A stretch of DNA of 64,000 nucleotides from Pectobacterium sp. A5351 (GTDB lineage Bacteria > Pseudomonadota > Gammaproteobacteria > Enterobacterales > Enterobacteriaceae): assembly GCF_028335745.1 (NCBI RefSeq), contig NZ_CP116477.1, positions 2,170,001 through 2,234,000 on the forward strand, in the 5' to 3' direction. The translations under genes and the position numbers were made by a program. Below, piece after piece: positions 54,885 to 62,802 of the stretch; position 1 is the stretch's first letter; every line of letters starts with the position of its first letter. A model generated the notes under the pieces. That model worked only from the letters and a program-made list of their open reading frames with translations. It was not told the DNA's origin and ran no database searches.

Positions 54885-55068
54885 CCACGCTGACCCTGCT
54901 GTAATCCGCCGGGCCGCTGCGCAGATCGGGCTGCCACCAGATGATGAGCTGTCGGGTTTCTGGTTGCGGACGACAGGTGACCGAGGCGCAGTTGGCGACC
55001 TGCCGTGGTGCATTGCAGGCGCTGAGTAAGAGAGCGATTAGCATGATGGACAGTGCTTTGTAGTTCAT
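54877..55068 (-). CDS. hrpT: HrpT, small outer-membrane lipoprotein
   Basis: A 63-residue lipoprotein precursor: MNYKALSIMLIALLLSACN has a lipobox LLSAC with the lipidated cysteine at 18. The mature part is only ~45 residues with two further cysteines (NCASVTC). In group I systems HrpT acts like a pilotin that helps place the HrcC secretin. It lies 150 bp after hrcC, separated by a strong hairpin, and overlaps hrpV. Confidence 0.88.
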   Translation of the reverse strand: MNYKALSIMLIALLLSACNAPRQVANCASVTCRPQPETRQLIIWWQPDLRSGPADYSRVSVDE

Positions 55069-55145
55069 GAGAATGACCTTGGTTAATGTGAACGATGAAC
55101 GAGATGTGTTGGGTGACGTAACGATTCAAGTGGTCTCGAATGTTT

Positions 55146-55182
55146 CTCCCAGCGCCCCACTTTCACAGTGGGGCGCTGGGAG
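55146..55182. other. Perfect 16-bp stem-loop between hrcC and hrpT
   Basis: CTCCCAGCGCCCCACT, a 5-nt loop, then its exact complement. There is no T run on the minus strand afterwards, so it may stabilise the hrcC message or reduce downstream expression rather than terminate. It separates secretin from pilotin and regulator genes. Confidence 0.8.
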
Positions 55183-55218
55183 GGAAGCGGTACTGGGCGT
55201 CATCGGCCCATGAGACCG

Positions 55219-57288
55219 CTATCGGGATGTCAGCACAGGGCGTCGGGCTGATTGAGACGCGATCGCGGGTTGCAATGCCAGAAACACTTCGCTGGATTCC
55301 CCCGGTGCCAGCGTCGTTTTTGGCCACACGGCGACCGCCAGCGTACGGCTACTGGCACAGGCAGCTTCATCAAAACGCTGCGGTTGTGTTCCACTATTGC
55401 GCACGACGCCGACGGTCAGGCGCACCTGCCCGTTGTCGTACCACTGATAACGCGAACTGTCGTAGATCAGACCCGACTGCGAGCGGCACACCTCGCCCAA
55501 TCGCGCGCCGTTCCTGCCGGTCTGAAACCCGGCAGGAAGTTGACGGCTGGCGAGATCGCGAAATGCGCCTTCAATCAGGCTATAGAGGTCTGTTTTTCCG
55601 TTGCGCTGCGCGATGCGGTTCATCGCCCCGTTCAACTGCTGGCGATTGGCGGAGGAAACATAGCGGGTGGGATCGATTTGGTCGCCAACAAGATGTGGCG
55701 TCAGGATAAACAGGCGTTCACGACGGGAGACTTCATGACGCGTCGAGGTAAACAGTTTCCCCAGCAACGGAATATCCCCGAGGATCGGAATACGACGATC
55801 GCGGTCACCGCTCTCCTCAACGTGGAACCCCCCTAACACTAGCGCGCGGTTCTCACCAATCAACGCCTGGGTGCTGACGGTGCCCCGTTTTACGCCTGAT
55901 GCTTCCCCTTCACGTCCCGTCTCCACTTGCCCGTCTTCAATATCGATAACCAGTTGGATGCTACGCTGTGTTCCTTCGCCAACCACACGCGGCGTCACCT
56001 GTAGGCTGGTACCAGCGGTCACCGGTTGAATGTCCGCAACACGTTCGCCCGTCGCCGTGATGAACGCCGTCCGGCTGAAATCGACAATCGCAGGCTGATT
56101 TTCCAGCGTCAGCACGGAAGGGTTGGCGACAATCGAGGCTGTTCCTTCCCCCTCCAGCGCCTGAATATCGGCGAAGAAGCGTTTGAAATCACTGACAAAC
56201 AGGGTGCTTCGCCCCATCATCATAGTGCTGCCCGCGCTCACATTGCCGAGCTGCGCCTGCCAATTCGCTTCCAGCCGCGACAGGGCGGTGCGATCCACAT
56301 CCAGAATAATGGCATCAATGTTGACCAGATTCTGCGGTACGTCGATGTGCTCGACGAGTTGCTGATACTCCGCACGACGTTTTTCATCATCCCGAATCAG
56401 CAGTGCGTTATTGCGCACATCGGCGGAAATCTTGCCGCTGAGCGTCACACGCTCCGAGGCTTCACCGCCGCGCCCTGGATTATTACGGGTGGCCAATCGG
56501 GTCATCAATGAACGCGTACTGTCCCGCATCGCTTCCATACCCGTATCCGGCTGCACAGGCATCGGCCCCGAGGCCCCCGCCGGTGCCGCACGCTGACCAT
56601 CCATCAGCTCATTGAGAATAGTCGCGACGCCGGGAATGGTGACCTTCTGATCGCGATATTGCAGCGTCCGGTCGGATACTGAGGCATAGCGCAGCGGAAA
56701 AATCATGACTTTGCGCCGTTCGTCCTGCTTTTCGCGCTGCTGGCTAAAATTACGGATCAGATCGATATACGCCTGCGGACCGGTGACCAGCACCACGCCT
56801 TCTTCAGGTAATTCCCCCCAGCCGAAGCGCGCATCAAGCAGCCCGATACCGCTGAGTGCCTGTTTGATATCGGGTGCCGCATCCGGAGAAATCTCCAGGC
56901 GCACCGATGCCTGCTCATCCTGCGGGCTGACATAGAGTGCGTTGTTATAGACAAACCACTGAAAGCGGTGCTCCAGTGCCAGTCTGTCGAGAAACAGCGC
57001 GGGGGTTTCCGCCCGAATTTTCGCCGTCACCTCATTGTCAGCGATATTGCCCAGCACCAAATCCACACCGTGGCTGTTGGCAAAATCTGTCAGAATCGCA
57101 GATAACGGTGTTTTTTCGGCGGAATACGCATACGCGCCCTTATTCCAGTCGGCTGGCGTGGCGGCATTCGCCAGCGAAATCATCCCGTTCACAGGGATAA
57201 TCCCGATCAGCACCACCGCCCAGCAAAACCAGCGATAGACCGCCAGCAAAATACTATACGACCGATTACGCTTCAGTCCCTTACGCAT
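55219..57288 (-). CDS. hrcC: Type III secretin HrcC (SctC)
   Basis: A 689-residue outer-membrane secretin forming the ring through which the Hrp pilus passes. A long signal sequence ends at ISLANAA. The N0/N1 region follows (LSAILTDFANSHGVDLVLG), then N3 (VNIDAIILDVDRTALSRLEANWQAQL), and the secretin core with ANPSVLTLENQPAIVDFSRTAF, VVGEGTQRSIQLVIDIEDG and the hallmark RRIPILGDIPLLGKLF. The C-terminal ~100 residues are the S-type region recognised by a pilotin. The start overlaps the hrpG stop by 8 nt. Full length for the family. Confidence 0.95.
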   Translation of the reverse strand: MRKGLKRNRSYSILLAVYRWFCWAVVLIGIIPVNGMISLANAATPADWNKGAYAYSAEKTPLSAILTDFANSHGVDLVLGNIADNEVTAKIRAETPALFLDRLALEHRFQWFVYNNALYVSPQDEQASVRLEISPDAAPDIKQALSGIGLLDARFGWGELPEEGVVLVTGPQAYIDLIRNFSQQREKQDERRKVMIFPLRYASVSDRTLQYRDQKVTIPGVATILNELMDGQRAAPAGASGPMPVQPDTGMEAMRDSTRSLMTRLATRNNPGRGGEASERVTLSGKISADVRNNALLIRDDEKRRAEYQQLVEHIDVPQNLVNIDAIILDVDRTALSRLEANWQAQLGNVSAGSTMMMGRSTLFVSDFKRFFADIQALEGEGTASIVANPSVLTLENQPAIVDFSRTAFITATGERVADIQPVTAGTSLQVTPRVVGEGTQRSIQLVIDIEDGQVETGREGEASGVKRGTVSTQALIGENRALVLGGFHVEESGDRDRRIPILGDIPLLGKLFTSTRHEVSRRERLFILTPHLVGDQIDPTRYVSSANRQQLNGAMNRIAQRNGKTDLYSLIEGAFRDLASRQLPAGFQTGRNGARLGEVCRSQSGLIYDSSRYQWYDNGQVRLTVGVVRNSGTQPQRFDEAACASSRTLAVAVWPKTTLAPGESSEVFLALQPAIASQSARRPVLTSR

Positions 57289-57715
57289 GTCGTTCTCCTT
57301 GCAAAAAAGCCAGCGTGTTCAAATTCAGTGGGGCGGAAACGGGCACCTTCGCACGTGGCACGAGCAGACTCAGCCAGACGTCCCGTTGATTCAGTAAGGT
57401 TTCCAGGCTGCGGCAGAGCTGCATGACATCATCAGCATCGGGCCACATCCATAACCAGAATTGTTCATCCTGCGGTGAGAGCGACAGAATGGCGGTGTCA
57501 TCCTTAAACTGGGCGTGGGCGGCATCGGCCAAGTGCAATGCTCGTGCCAGCATCGAGTCATCGGGCGTGGCGCGCAGCGGAATGGCCGCACTGCACGCCA
57601 CACCCGATGGCTGCCGCACCATCGCCACCGCGCCACCGTCTATCTCCAGCTTCAGCGTCGACGTCCCGCCGTTTAGCCAACGCTCCAGCATCGCGGCCAA
57701 CTCAGTTGAAGTCAT
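57281..57715 (-). CDS. hrpG: HrpG, chaperone-like regulator
   Basis: A 144-residue protein (MTSTELAAMLERWLNGGTSTLKLEIDGGAVAMV..., LSPQDEQFWLWMWPDADDVMQLCRSLETLLNQRDVWLSLL). The small acidic CesT-like shape fits HrpG of group I clusters, which in P. syringae counteracts HrpV. The chosen start gives 14-nt overlap with hrpF. An in-frame ATG 11 codons upstream lies within hrpF and is less likely. It is tightly packed between hrpF and hrcC. Confidence 0.85.
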   Translation of the reverse strand: MTSTELAAMLERWLNGGTSTLKLEIDGGAVAMVRQPSGVACSAAIPLRATPDDSMLARALHLADAAHAQFKDDTAILSLSPQDEQFWLWMWPDADDVMQLCRSLETLLNQRDVWLSLLVPRAKVPVSAPLNLNTLAFLQGERHA

Positions 57716-57926
57716 TGATGATGGCCTTTGCCAGACCGTGTTTAACACTCAACAACTGCCCTACAGCCCAACTGGCATTGGAATAATCCATACTGGCTTC
57801 AAAAAAGGCGTAACTATCCGCTTGGCTCGCGCCGCCTTCCGCAACATTCAGCGCAATATCATCCAGTTTTTTTTGCGAATCGACCAAGTGCGCGTCAAGA
57901 CGACGCTGGATTGGATTAAGGGACAT
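57702..57926 (-). CDS. hrpF: HrpF, small type III component
   Basis: A 74-residue helical protein (MSLNPIQRRLDAHLVDSQKKLDDIALNVAEGG..., SYAFFEASMDYSNASWAVGQLLSVKHGLAKAIINDFN). The size, the SYAFFEASMDYSNA segment and the C-terminal helix resemble short needle/inner-rod-type subunits, and the gene heads the hrpF–hrpG–hrcC–hrpT–hrpV operon. An hrp box lies 80 bp upstream. Its exact structural place in group I systems is not settled. Confidence 0.88.
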   Translation of the reverse strand: MSLNPIQRRLDAHLVDSQKKLDDIALNVAEGGASQADSYAFFEASMDYSNASWAVGQLLSVKHGLAKAIINDFN

Positions 57927-58006
57927 CGCACACTCTCCTCATAAGGTAGTTTCCTCACAACACAGGTTTTGATCGTTGATCTCAAGATTGGTCATTGACC
58001 TGATAG

Positions 58007-58034
58007 TGAGTGGTTAACCCCGGCGTGCAGTTCC
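58007..58034 (-). promoter_or_regulatory. hrp box of the hrpF operon
   Basis: Minus strand GGAACT, 15 nt, CCACTCA; one departure in the first block. It lies between the hrpE stop and hrpF, so hrpF–hrpV has its own HrpL promoter. Confidence 0.85.
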
Positions 58035-58065
58035 CCTTGTCAGTAGCAATTTTGTCAGCGGCAAG

Positions 58066-58665
58066 TCACATCGCGGCAGGATATCCCGGCGGCATGAGCT
58101 GTTTTACCGCCTGACGCCAGCTCAGCGACATCACACCGTGCGCCGTTATCAGCTTCATTGCATCACTATCCAGCGCCTCATCACTAACAAGTCGCCATTC
58201 CAGATGCGCATGCGCATCCAGCCAGTTCTGTACATCGGCAAGCTGAGTGGGATGGCAGTACAGCGTTCCCCGACTTTCGCCCTGCTGTTGCTTTAGCAAC
58301 TGCCGCAGTAAAGCGTGATGGCGCGACGGCGCAGGCGTCTTATCCAGTAACTGCGCCAATGCATCGCGCAGCAGTTGCCCGGCTTGCGTAATCACGATCT
58401 TCTCCAGATGTATTCGATCTTGCCGAATGCCCTGAAGTAGCGAGTTTGCCTGCTGCCAGAATTCCGCCTCCGCTTCTTCTACCGCCTGCGTGCATAGCGT
58501 TCGGGCACGATCGTGCGCCTGTGCCACGATCGTCTCGGCTTGCGCAGTGGCCTCTTCCCAGAGTGTTCGGCTACGCCGATGTGCCGCAACCCGCTCAGCC
58601 GGAATAATCACCGTCTCATCGCGACTGGCACCGGGTAATGTCACAAACGTCTTCGTCGTCAGCAT
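58066..58665 (-). CDS. hrpE: HrpE, stator protein (SctL family)
   Basis: A 199-residue cytoplasmic protein, predicted to connect the export ATPase HrcN to the sorting platform. After a short beta start (FVTLPGASRDETVIIPAERV) it has a long Ala/Glu/Arg-rich helix resembling the FliH/SctL coiled coil (WEEATAQAETIVAQAHDRARTL, then EEAEAEFWQQANSLLQ). A globular ATPase-contacting C-terminus follows (WRLVSDEALDSDAMKLITAHG). It lies 36 bp after hrpD. Confidence 0.88.
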   Translation of the reverse strand: MLTTKTFVTLPGASRDETVIIPAERVAAHRRSRTLWEEATAQAETIVAQAHDRARTLCTQAVEEAEAEFWQQANSLLQGIRQDRIHLEKIVITQAGQLLRDALAQLLDKTPAPSRHHALLRQLLKQQQGESRGTLYCHPTQLADVQNWLDAHAHLEWRLVSDEALDSDAMKLITAHGVMSLSWRQAVKQLMPPGYPAAM

Positions 58666-58701
58666 GCTGCGTCCTTAGCAAAATGAATAGAAATGGGAAG
58701 G

Positions 58702-59346
58702 TTATGTGGGTGCCGACGCTTTCCAGATCAGGGCATCGCACAACGCATTGAGTCTGGCTGCGGGCACTGACATCGTCGGGATATGACACTGATTCTCCCC
58801 GTCGCGGTACGCATCACGTGGGAAAAGCAGCCGCAGATGCGGCCAGCACGCTTCACCATAGCGAATGCGCAGCAGCAGCAACGCATCCTGATAGCCGATT
58901 GCAGAGGACATCGGCAGTGATGATGCGGAAGATGACGCAGAAAAGGTGATCGTTGCCGGTAGCCATAAGCCCGGCCGTAGCGCCTTTGCCAACCGCTCGC
59001 ACCAGATGCCCTCGGCATCAGCGCGATCCAGGTTACGTGTGGGCTGACAAACCCGCACCATCAGGCGCAATACCGTTTCCCGCTGCATGGTATCCAACGC
59101 TCCTATTTGCATCAGTGAAGCAAGCGGATCCGGCGGCAGTCGCTGCGGCAGAGAAAAATGGCGATGAAGCTGTGTTGCATTCACATGCAACCAGTCATGA
59201 CGCTGCGGTGACTCCGGCAGCCTAACCTTCCCGCGCCACCAACTGGGATCGGCCTGTAACAGGCAGTCCTTTACCCACCAGGTCAACCATGCCAGCGCAG
59301 TGTCGTCACCCGACTCACGCCCTGTACTTTGCGCTTGTATTATCAT
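58702..59346 (-). CDS. hrpD: HrpD, sorting-platform protein (SctK-like)
   Basis: A 214-residue cytoplasmic protein between hrcJ and hrpE, the usual place for SctK. It is Trp/Leu/Arg-rich (LAWLTWWVKDCLLQADPSWWRGK, DWLHVNATQLHRHFSLPQRLPPDPLASLMQIGAL). A late helical region carries LLLLRIRYGEACWPHLRLLFPRD. The ATG at 59,346 is 12 bp after the hrcJ stop; a GTG at 59,361 is possible. Sequence similarity in this family is low, so the call relies on gene order. Confidence 0.8.
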   Translation of the reverse strand: MIIQAQSTGRESGDDTALAWLTWWVKDCLLQADPSWWRGKVRLPESPQRHDWLHVNATQLHRHFSLPQRLPPDPLASLMQIGALDTMQRETVLRLMVRVCQPTRNLDRADAEGIWCERLAKALRPGLWLPATITFSASSSASSLPMSSAIGYQDALLLLRIRYGEACWPHLRLLFPRDAYRDGENQCHIPTMSVPAARLNALCDALIWKASAPT

Positions 59347-59357
59347 TATGACGACAA

Positions 59358-60110
59358 TCACCCCGCTTTTTTCTGCTGCCACTTCAGCAGGTAAGGCGTG
59401 CCAACGCGCCAGCCTAATAGTCCGGCCAGTAGCAGGCCGAACAATCCAGCGCTCCACTGCCAGCGCCGCATCTCATCCGGTGTGAGCGTAAACGGCCCCA
59501 GCGTGACAACGGGGATCGTGTCCTGATACGGTTCGGCCGGAACAAAGACAATCGCCAGCTCTTTATCATCCTTACCGGACAGGCCAGGGATACTGCTGGC
59601 CACCATGCGGCGAATGCGTGGTTCCATCCCGTCAGGTTCCAGTTCGGCACGATATTTAATAAACACCGCCGCCGAAGCCGGTTGCACGGGTTCGCCGGGG
59701 GCAATACGCTCGGGCAACACCACATGTACCCGCGCGACCAGCACACCGTCAATCTGCGCCAGCGTCGCCTCCACTTCCTGTGATAAGGCATAGATGTAGC
59801 GGGCGCGCTCTTCCAACGGCGTCGAGATCACGCCGCTTTTCTGAAAAACCTCGCCCAGATTGGTACGCGATTGCTTCGGTAAACCCGCCGCATTGAGAAT
59901 ATTGACGGCACGTTCCATGTTTTTTGCATCGATCACCAGCGTGACGCCAGTTTTGTCCACCCGTTTCTCCGCGCCGATCTGATAGCGACCGAGCATCGAA
60001 ATCGCTTCGTTGGCATCGTTCTCCGACAGCCCGCGATTCAGCTCAATCGGCTCGCCGCAGCCAGCCAATAGCCCGATCAGCAGAAGAAACACTCGCTTAT
60101 CGATTTTCAT
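59358..60110 (-). CDS. hrcJ: HrcJ inner-membrane ring lipoprotein (SctJ)
   Basis: A 250-residue lipoprotein of the YscJ/PrgK family. The signal and lipobox LIGLLAGCGEPIEL give a lipidated Cys at 18. Two ring-building domains follow (NEAISMLGRYQIGAEKRVDKTG and RVHVVLPERIAPGEPVQPASAAVFIKY). A C-terminal membrane helix (WSAGLFGLLLAGLLGWRV) precedes a short basic tail (KWQQKKAG). It forms the inner ring under the secretin. Six bp separate it from hrpB. Confidence 0.95.
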   Translation of the reverse strand: MKIDKRVFLLLIGLLAGCGEPIELNRGLSENDANEAISMLGRYQIGAEKRVDKTGVTLVIDAKNMERAVNILNAAGLPKQSRTNLGEVFQKSGVISTPLEERARYIYALSQEVEATLAQIDGVLVARVHVVLPERIAPGEPVQPASAAVFIKYRAELEPDGMEPRIRRMVASSIPGLSGKDDKELAIVFVPAEPYQDTIPVVTLGPFTLTPDEMRRWQWSAGLFGLLLAGLLGWRVGTPYLLKWQQKKAG

Positions 60111-60116
60111 AGGCCG

Positions 60117-60488
60117 CTACTGTAAGTTGGTGAGTTTTTCCAGACTTTGCACACTTTTCGCCACCAGTTTGGCGCTCAGCAGACTTTCCAGATAGAACGA
60201 TGACAGCGTACGAGTTGCATCCAGCACATCCTTGGGATTATTGGAGCGCATCGACTGGCTGACATCGCGTTCGGCGGATTTAAAGACGCCGTTCAACCCC
60301 TGAGATTTTTCCGCCAGCGCGCCCAGCCACTGGCTATTACCGCTTTCTGCCGTCAGTGGTGACGACGACAGTGCTGCGCTAAACCAGGAAACATCCTGAT
60401 TAGTGGCAGAGAAGGAAAAAGACATACCGTTGTCCGCCAGCGGCGCATCCTCCGACTGAGACAGCGTAGTGGCGTGATTGATTTTCAT
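60117..60488 (-). CDS. hrpB: HrpB, inner-rod type component
   Basis: A 123-residue protein (MKINHATTLSQSEDAPLADNGMSFSFS..., FSAALSSSPLTAESGNSQWLGALAEKS, and a helical end YLESLLSAKLVAKSVQSLEKLTNLQ). The C-terminal helix and position between hrpA and hrcJ fit the SctI inner-rod role. I start at MKINHATT. The same frame is open for 137 more codons upstream, but that part is antisense-free read-through of hrpA in another frame and not credible. Confidence 0.85.
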   Translation of the reverse strand: MKINHATTLSQSEDAPLADNGMSFSFSATNQDVSWFSAALSSSPLTAESGNSQWLGALAEKSQGLNGVFKSAERDVSQSMRSNNPKDVLDATRTLSSFYLESLLSAKLVAKSVQSLEKLTNLQ

Positions 60489-60510
60489 GGTGTAGGTTCC
60501 ATCGCGGACG

Positions 60511-60543
60511 GGATAAAAATAAAGCCGGAGCAAAGCTCCGGCT
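60511..60543 (-). terminator. Attenuator-type terminator between hrpA and hrpB
   Basis: On the minus strand AGCCGGAGC-TTT-GCTCCGGCT followed by TTATTTTTATC. A partial terminator here would give high pilin (hrpA) and lower hrpB–hrpE expression from one promoter. Confidence 0.75.
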
Positions 60544-60556
60544 CGTTCACTCACGA

Positions 60557-60763
60557 TCAGAACTGGATAGCTTTCGCCGCTTTCTGCCCGGAGTTCAGTG
60601 ATTTGGACGCGGAATCCATCTGACCATCCAGAATGGAGTTTTCCGTATCCAGCGCAATTTTCTGTGCCTGGGCGCCTGCTGCACGCGTCAGAGAACCGGC
60701 CATCGCGGTATCCAGAGTCTGAGAAGCCGCCTGAGATGCAACCTGAGAAAGTCCTAAAGCCAT
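60557..60763 (-). CDS. hrpA: HrpA, Hrp pilus subunit
   Basis: A 68-residue pilin (MALGLSQVASQAASQTLDTAMAGSLTRAAGAQAQKIALDTENSILDG... ending in QKAAKAIQF). Small, Ala/Ser/Gln-rich, helical, no signal peptide, as expected for a type III exported pilin that polymerises through its C-terminal helix. First gene after the hrp box at 60,840, followed by an attenuator. Confidence 0.95.
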   Translation of the reverse strand: MALGLSQVASQAASQTLDTAMAGSLTRAAGAQAQKIALDTENSILDGQMDSASKSLNSGQKAAKAIQF

Positions 60764-60839
60764 GATATATCTCCAAATATGATGAATGTTTACGGTAGTG
60801 AACTGTCATGCTGTACATACAGTCATCTTGTTCATTCAT

Positions 60840-60867
60840 TAAGTGGGAGAGCAGGTCAGTGAGTTCC
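60840..60867 (-). promoter_or_regulatory. hrp box of hrpA–hrpE
   Basis: Minus strand GGAACT, 15 nt, CCACTTA, 77 bp upstream of hrpA. The rest of the 336-bp gap to the divergent EAL gene is AT-rich with no hrp box on the plus strand. Confidence 0.9.
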
Positions 60868-61099
60868 CGTAGAAAGGAAATTCTTTCAGCAATGGTCATT
60901 CAAGAGGAAGAACTAGCCTGGTTTTCGCTGTGTTTCCAGCCGTTAGTTATCATAGATTTTCTTTTAGAATAATAAAAAGCGTTATTACCTTACTGAAAGA
61001 TCGTAAGTTGTTTCCGATTTGCAGGAATGTTTTACCCTGTGTCACTGGCAAGGATGCAATATCTGAACCCATGCCGTACTATTCTCGTCACGCTGTCAG

Positions 61100-62689
61100 A
61101 TGGTCGCTATGCCCAACTTAACTACCAACACCGGATTGTGGTTCAGACTTGTTTTGATTTCGCTTGCCAGCGCGTTGCTGGCGCTATTTATTGGGCAAGG
61201 CATTTTAGCCAGGCTAGAACAAACACAGTTGCAGCAGTATAGCCAGGAGGTGCTCGAACAGGGCATCGCCGTCGCGAATGAAGGTCGGGAGACCATCAAC
61301 CGGGTACTGACGCTGAACAACGCCCCCTGTTCCACCGCCGATCTGAAAGAGTTACGCCTGATCTCCTTTTACTCCGTGTATCTGCGCGATATCGGGCGTA
61401 TCAAAGATAACTATCTCATCTGTTCCGCGGGTTGGGGTATCCTCAACCCACCGATTTATCTGCTGCCACCGAACCTGACGACGCCCGAGGGCGTACAACT
61501 GTGGACTGCAATGAAAGACGTGGTTGATCCACGTATTACCGCTGATATGGCAAGCCTCAACGGTGTTGTCACGATCACCGCCGCCGCCGCATTTCACCGT
61601 TTCATGCATCCGCCAGCCGGATACAACGCAATGCTGATAACGCGCAATCTGGGCCATGTCTATCAGACCTTTGGCAATATCGACCTGTCAACATTCAGGC
61701 AGACACGGCAGGAGAGTAACGCATGGCTGACCATGGGAAAACGCCAGTCATTTTTCTGCATGCCAAACCGAGATATCTGCGTACTGGCGCAGTTAAATTC
61801 TGCGGGTATTCTGCATCGCCCGTGGTATATCATCACGGCCTTGTTTTTTGTCGGTGCGCTCACCGGTGCCAGTTTTACCCTGTCCTATCAGTTTTATGAC
61901 GATCGGCATCAGACGTTGCCATCACAGCTAAAACGCGCGATCAAACATCAACGGCTGCATGTCCATTACCAGCCGCTGATCAGCCTGCCACAGCGCACGA
62001 TTATTGGCGTAGAAGCGCTGGCTCGCTGGAAGAATGAGAGTGGTGACAACATCTCGCCAGAGATTTTTATCAGTATCGCTGAAAACATGGGCTATTCAGC
62101 CGAACTCACCCGCATCATTACGCGTCAGGCGCTGCATGACATGCAGCCGTATCTCACTCAGGACACCCCCTTTCTGCTTAGCATTAATTTGTCCGTCTCC
62201 GACATTATTTCGCCCGATTATCATCGTTTCCTACAGCAAATGTGTGACGAATTGGCAATCGATAAAACGCGCATCATGCTGGAACTCACCGAGCGATCGA
62301 GTACCTCGCATAAGACGTTGGCAGACGGCCTTGAGGCCTTACGGCGCTCGGGCTATAAGGTCGCGCTCGATGATTTCGGTACAGGCTATTCCAATCTCGA
62401 CTATCTGAGCCACTTACCGTTCGATATGGTCAAAATCGACAAGATTTTTGTCGGTGCTATTGGCACAGACACAGTTAATGCCGCCATGGCAGGTCTGTTA
62501 TTTACCCTCATCAAAACACTAGACGTCCCGGTGATTATCGAAGGGGTAGAGACTCGCGAACAAGCCGCCTACATCCTGCAACAATGCCCTTCGGCAATTA
62601 TTCAAGGATGGTATTTCAGTAAGGCAGTGCCGCTGCACGATCTACCGGATATCCACAACTATCCGTGCCCGCCGATAGAAGCGGTGTAG
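61100..62689 (+). CDS. Membrane EAL phosphodiesterase with periplasmic CSS motif
   Basis: A 529-residue inner-membrane enzyme predicted to hydrolyse cyclic di-GMP. Two membrane helices (~13–30 and ~235–255) flank a periplasmic sensor with the CSS-type cysteines (APCSTADLKELRLIS, NYLICSAGWG), as in PdeC-like proteins whose disulfide state controls activity. The cytoplasmic EAL domain keeps all key motifs: GVEALARWKNE (~298), LELTERS, DDFGTGYSNLDYL (~425), KIDKIF, EGVETREQA (~480) and QGWYFSKA. The ATG at 61,100 or the one at 61,109 could be the start; neither has a strong ribosome site. It interrupts the hrp cluster between hrpA and hrpS and is transcribed against both. EAL proteins are known to affect hrp expression in Dickeya, so a regulatory link is plausible. 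Confidence 0.9.
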   Translation: MVAMPNLTTNTGLWFRLVLISLASALLALFIGQGILARLEQTQLQQYSQEVLEQGIAVANEGRETINRVLTLNNAPCSTADLKELRLISFYSVYLRDIGRIKDNYLICSAGWGILNPPIYLLPPNLTTPEGVQLWTAMKDVVDPRITADMASLNGVVTITAAAAFHRFMHPPAGYNAMLITRNLGHVYQTFGNIDLSTFRQTRQESNAWLTMGKRQSFFCMPNRDICVLAQLNSAGILHRPWYIITALFFVGALTGASFTLSYQFYDDRHQTLPSQLKRAIKHQRLHVHYQPLISLPQRTIIGVEALARWKNESGDNISPEIFISIAENMGYSAELTRIITRQALHDMQPYLTQDTPFLLSINLSVSDIISPDYHRFLQQMCDELAIDKTRIMLELTERSSTSHKTLADGLEALRRSGYKVALDDFGTGYSNLDYLSHLPFDMVKIDKIFVGAIGTDTVNAAMAGLLFTLIKTLDVPVIIEGVETREQAAYILQQCPSAIIQGWYFSKAVPLHDLPDIHNYPCPPIEAV

Positions 62690-62726
62690 CGAGAGACGGT
62701 ATAAATAGAAAAGGTGCAACCTGAAC

Positions 62727-62754
62727 GCAGACCTGCTGTCAAAAGCAGGTCTGC
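62727..62754. terminator. Hairpin between convergent EAL gene and hrpS
   Basis: GCAGACCTGC-TGTCAAAA-GCAGGTCTGC, a perfect 10-bp stem between two convergent stops. No T run; perhaps a bidirectional stop. Confidence 0.55.
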
Positions 62755-62802
62755 CAGCACTGACCACTGTCTCCCAGCCGGTACATGACCGGTATTCGGC
62801 CC

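Noticed and set aside
60489..60899. 137-codon N-terminal extension of hrpB
   Set aside because: It overlaps hrpA in another frame and the hrp box region; HrpB family length fits the start at 60,488.
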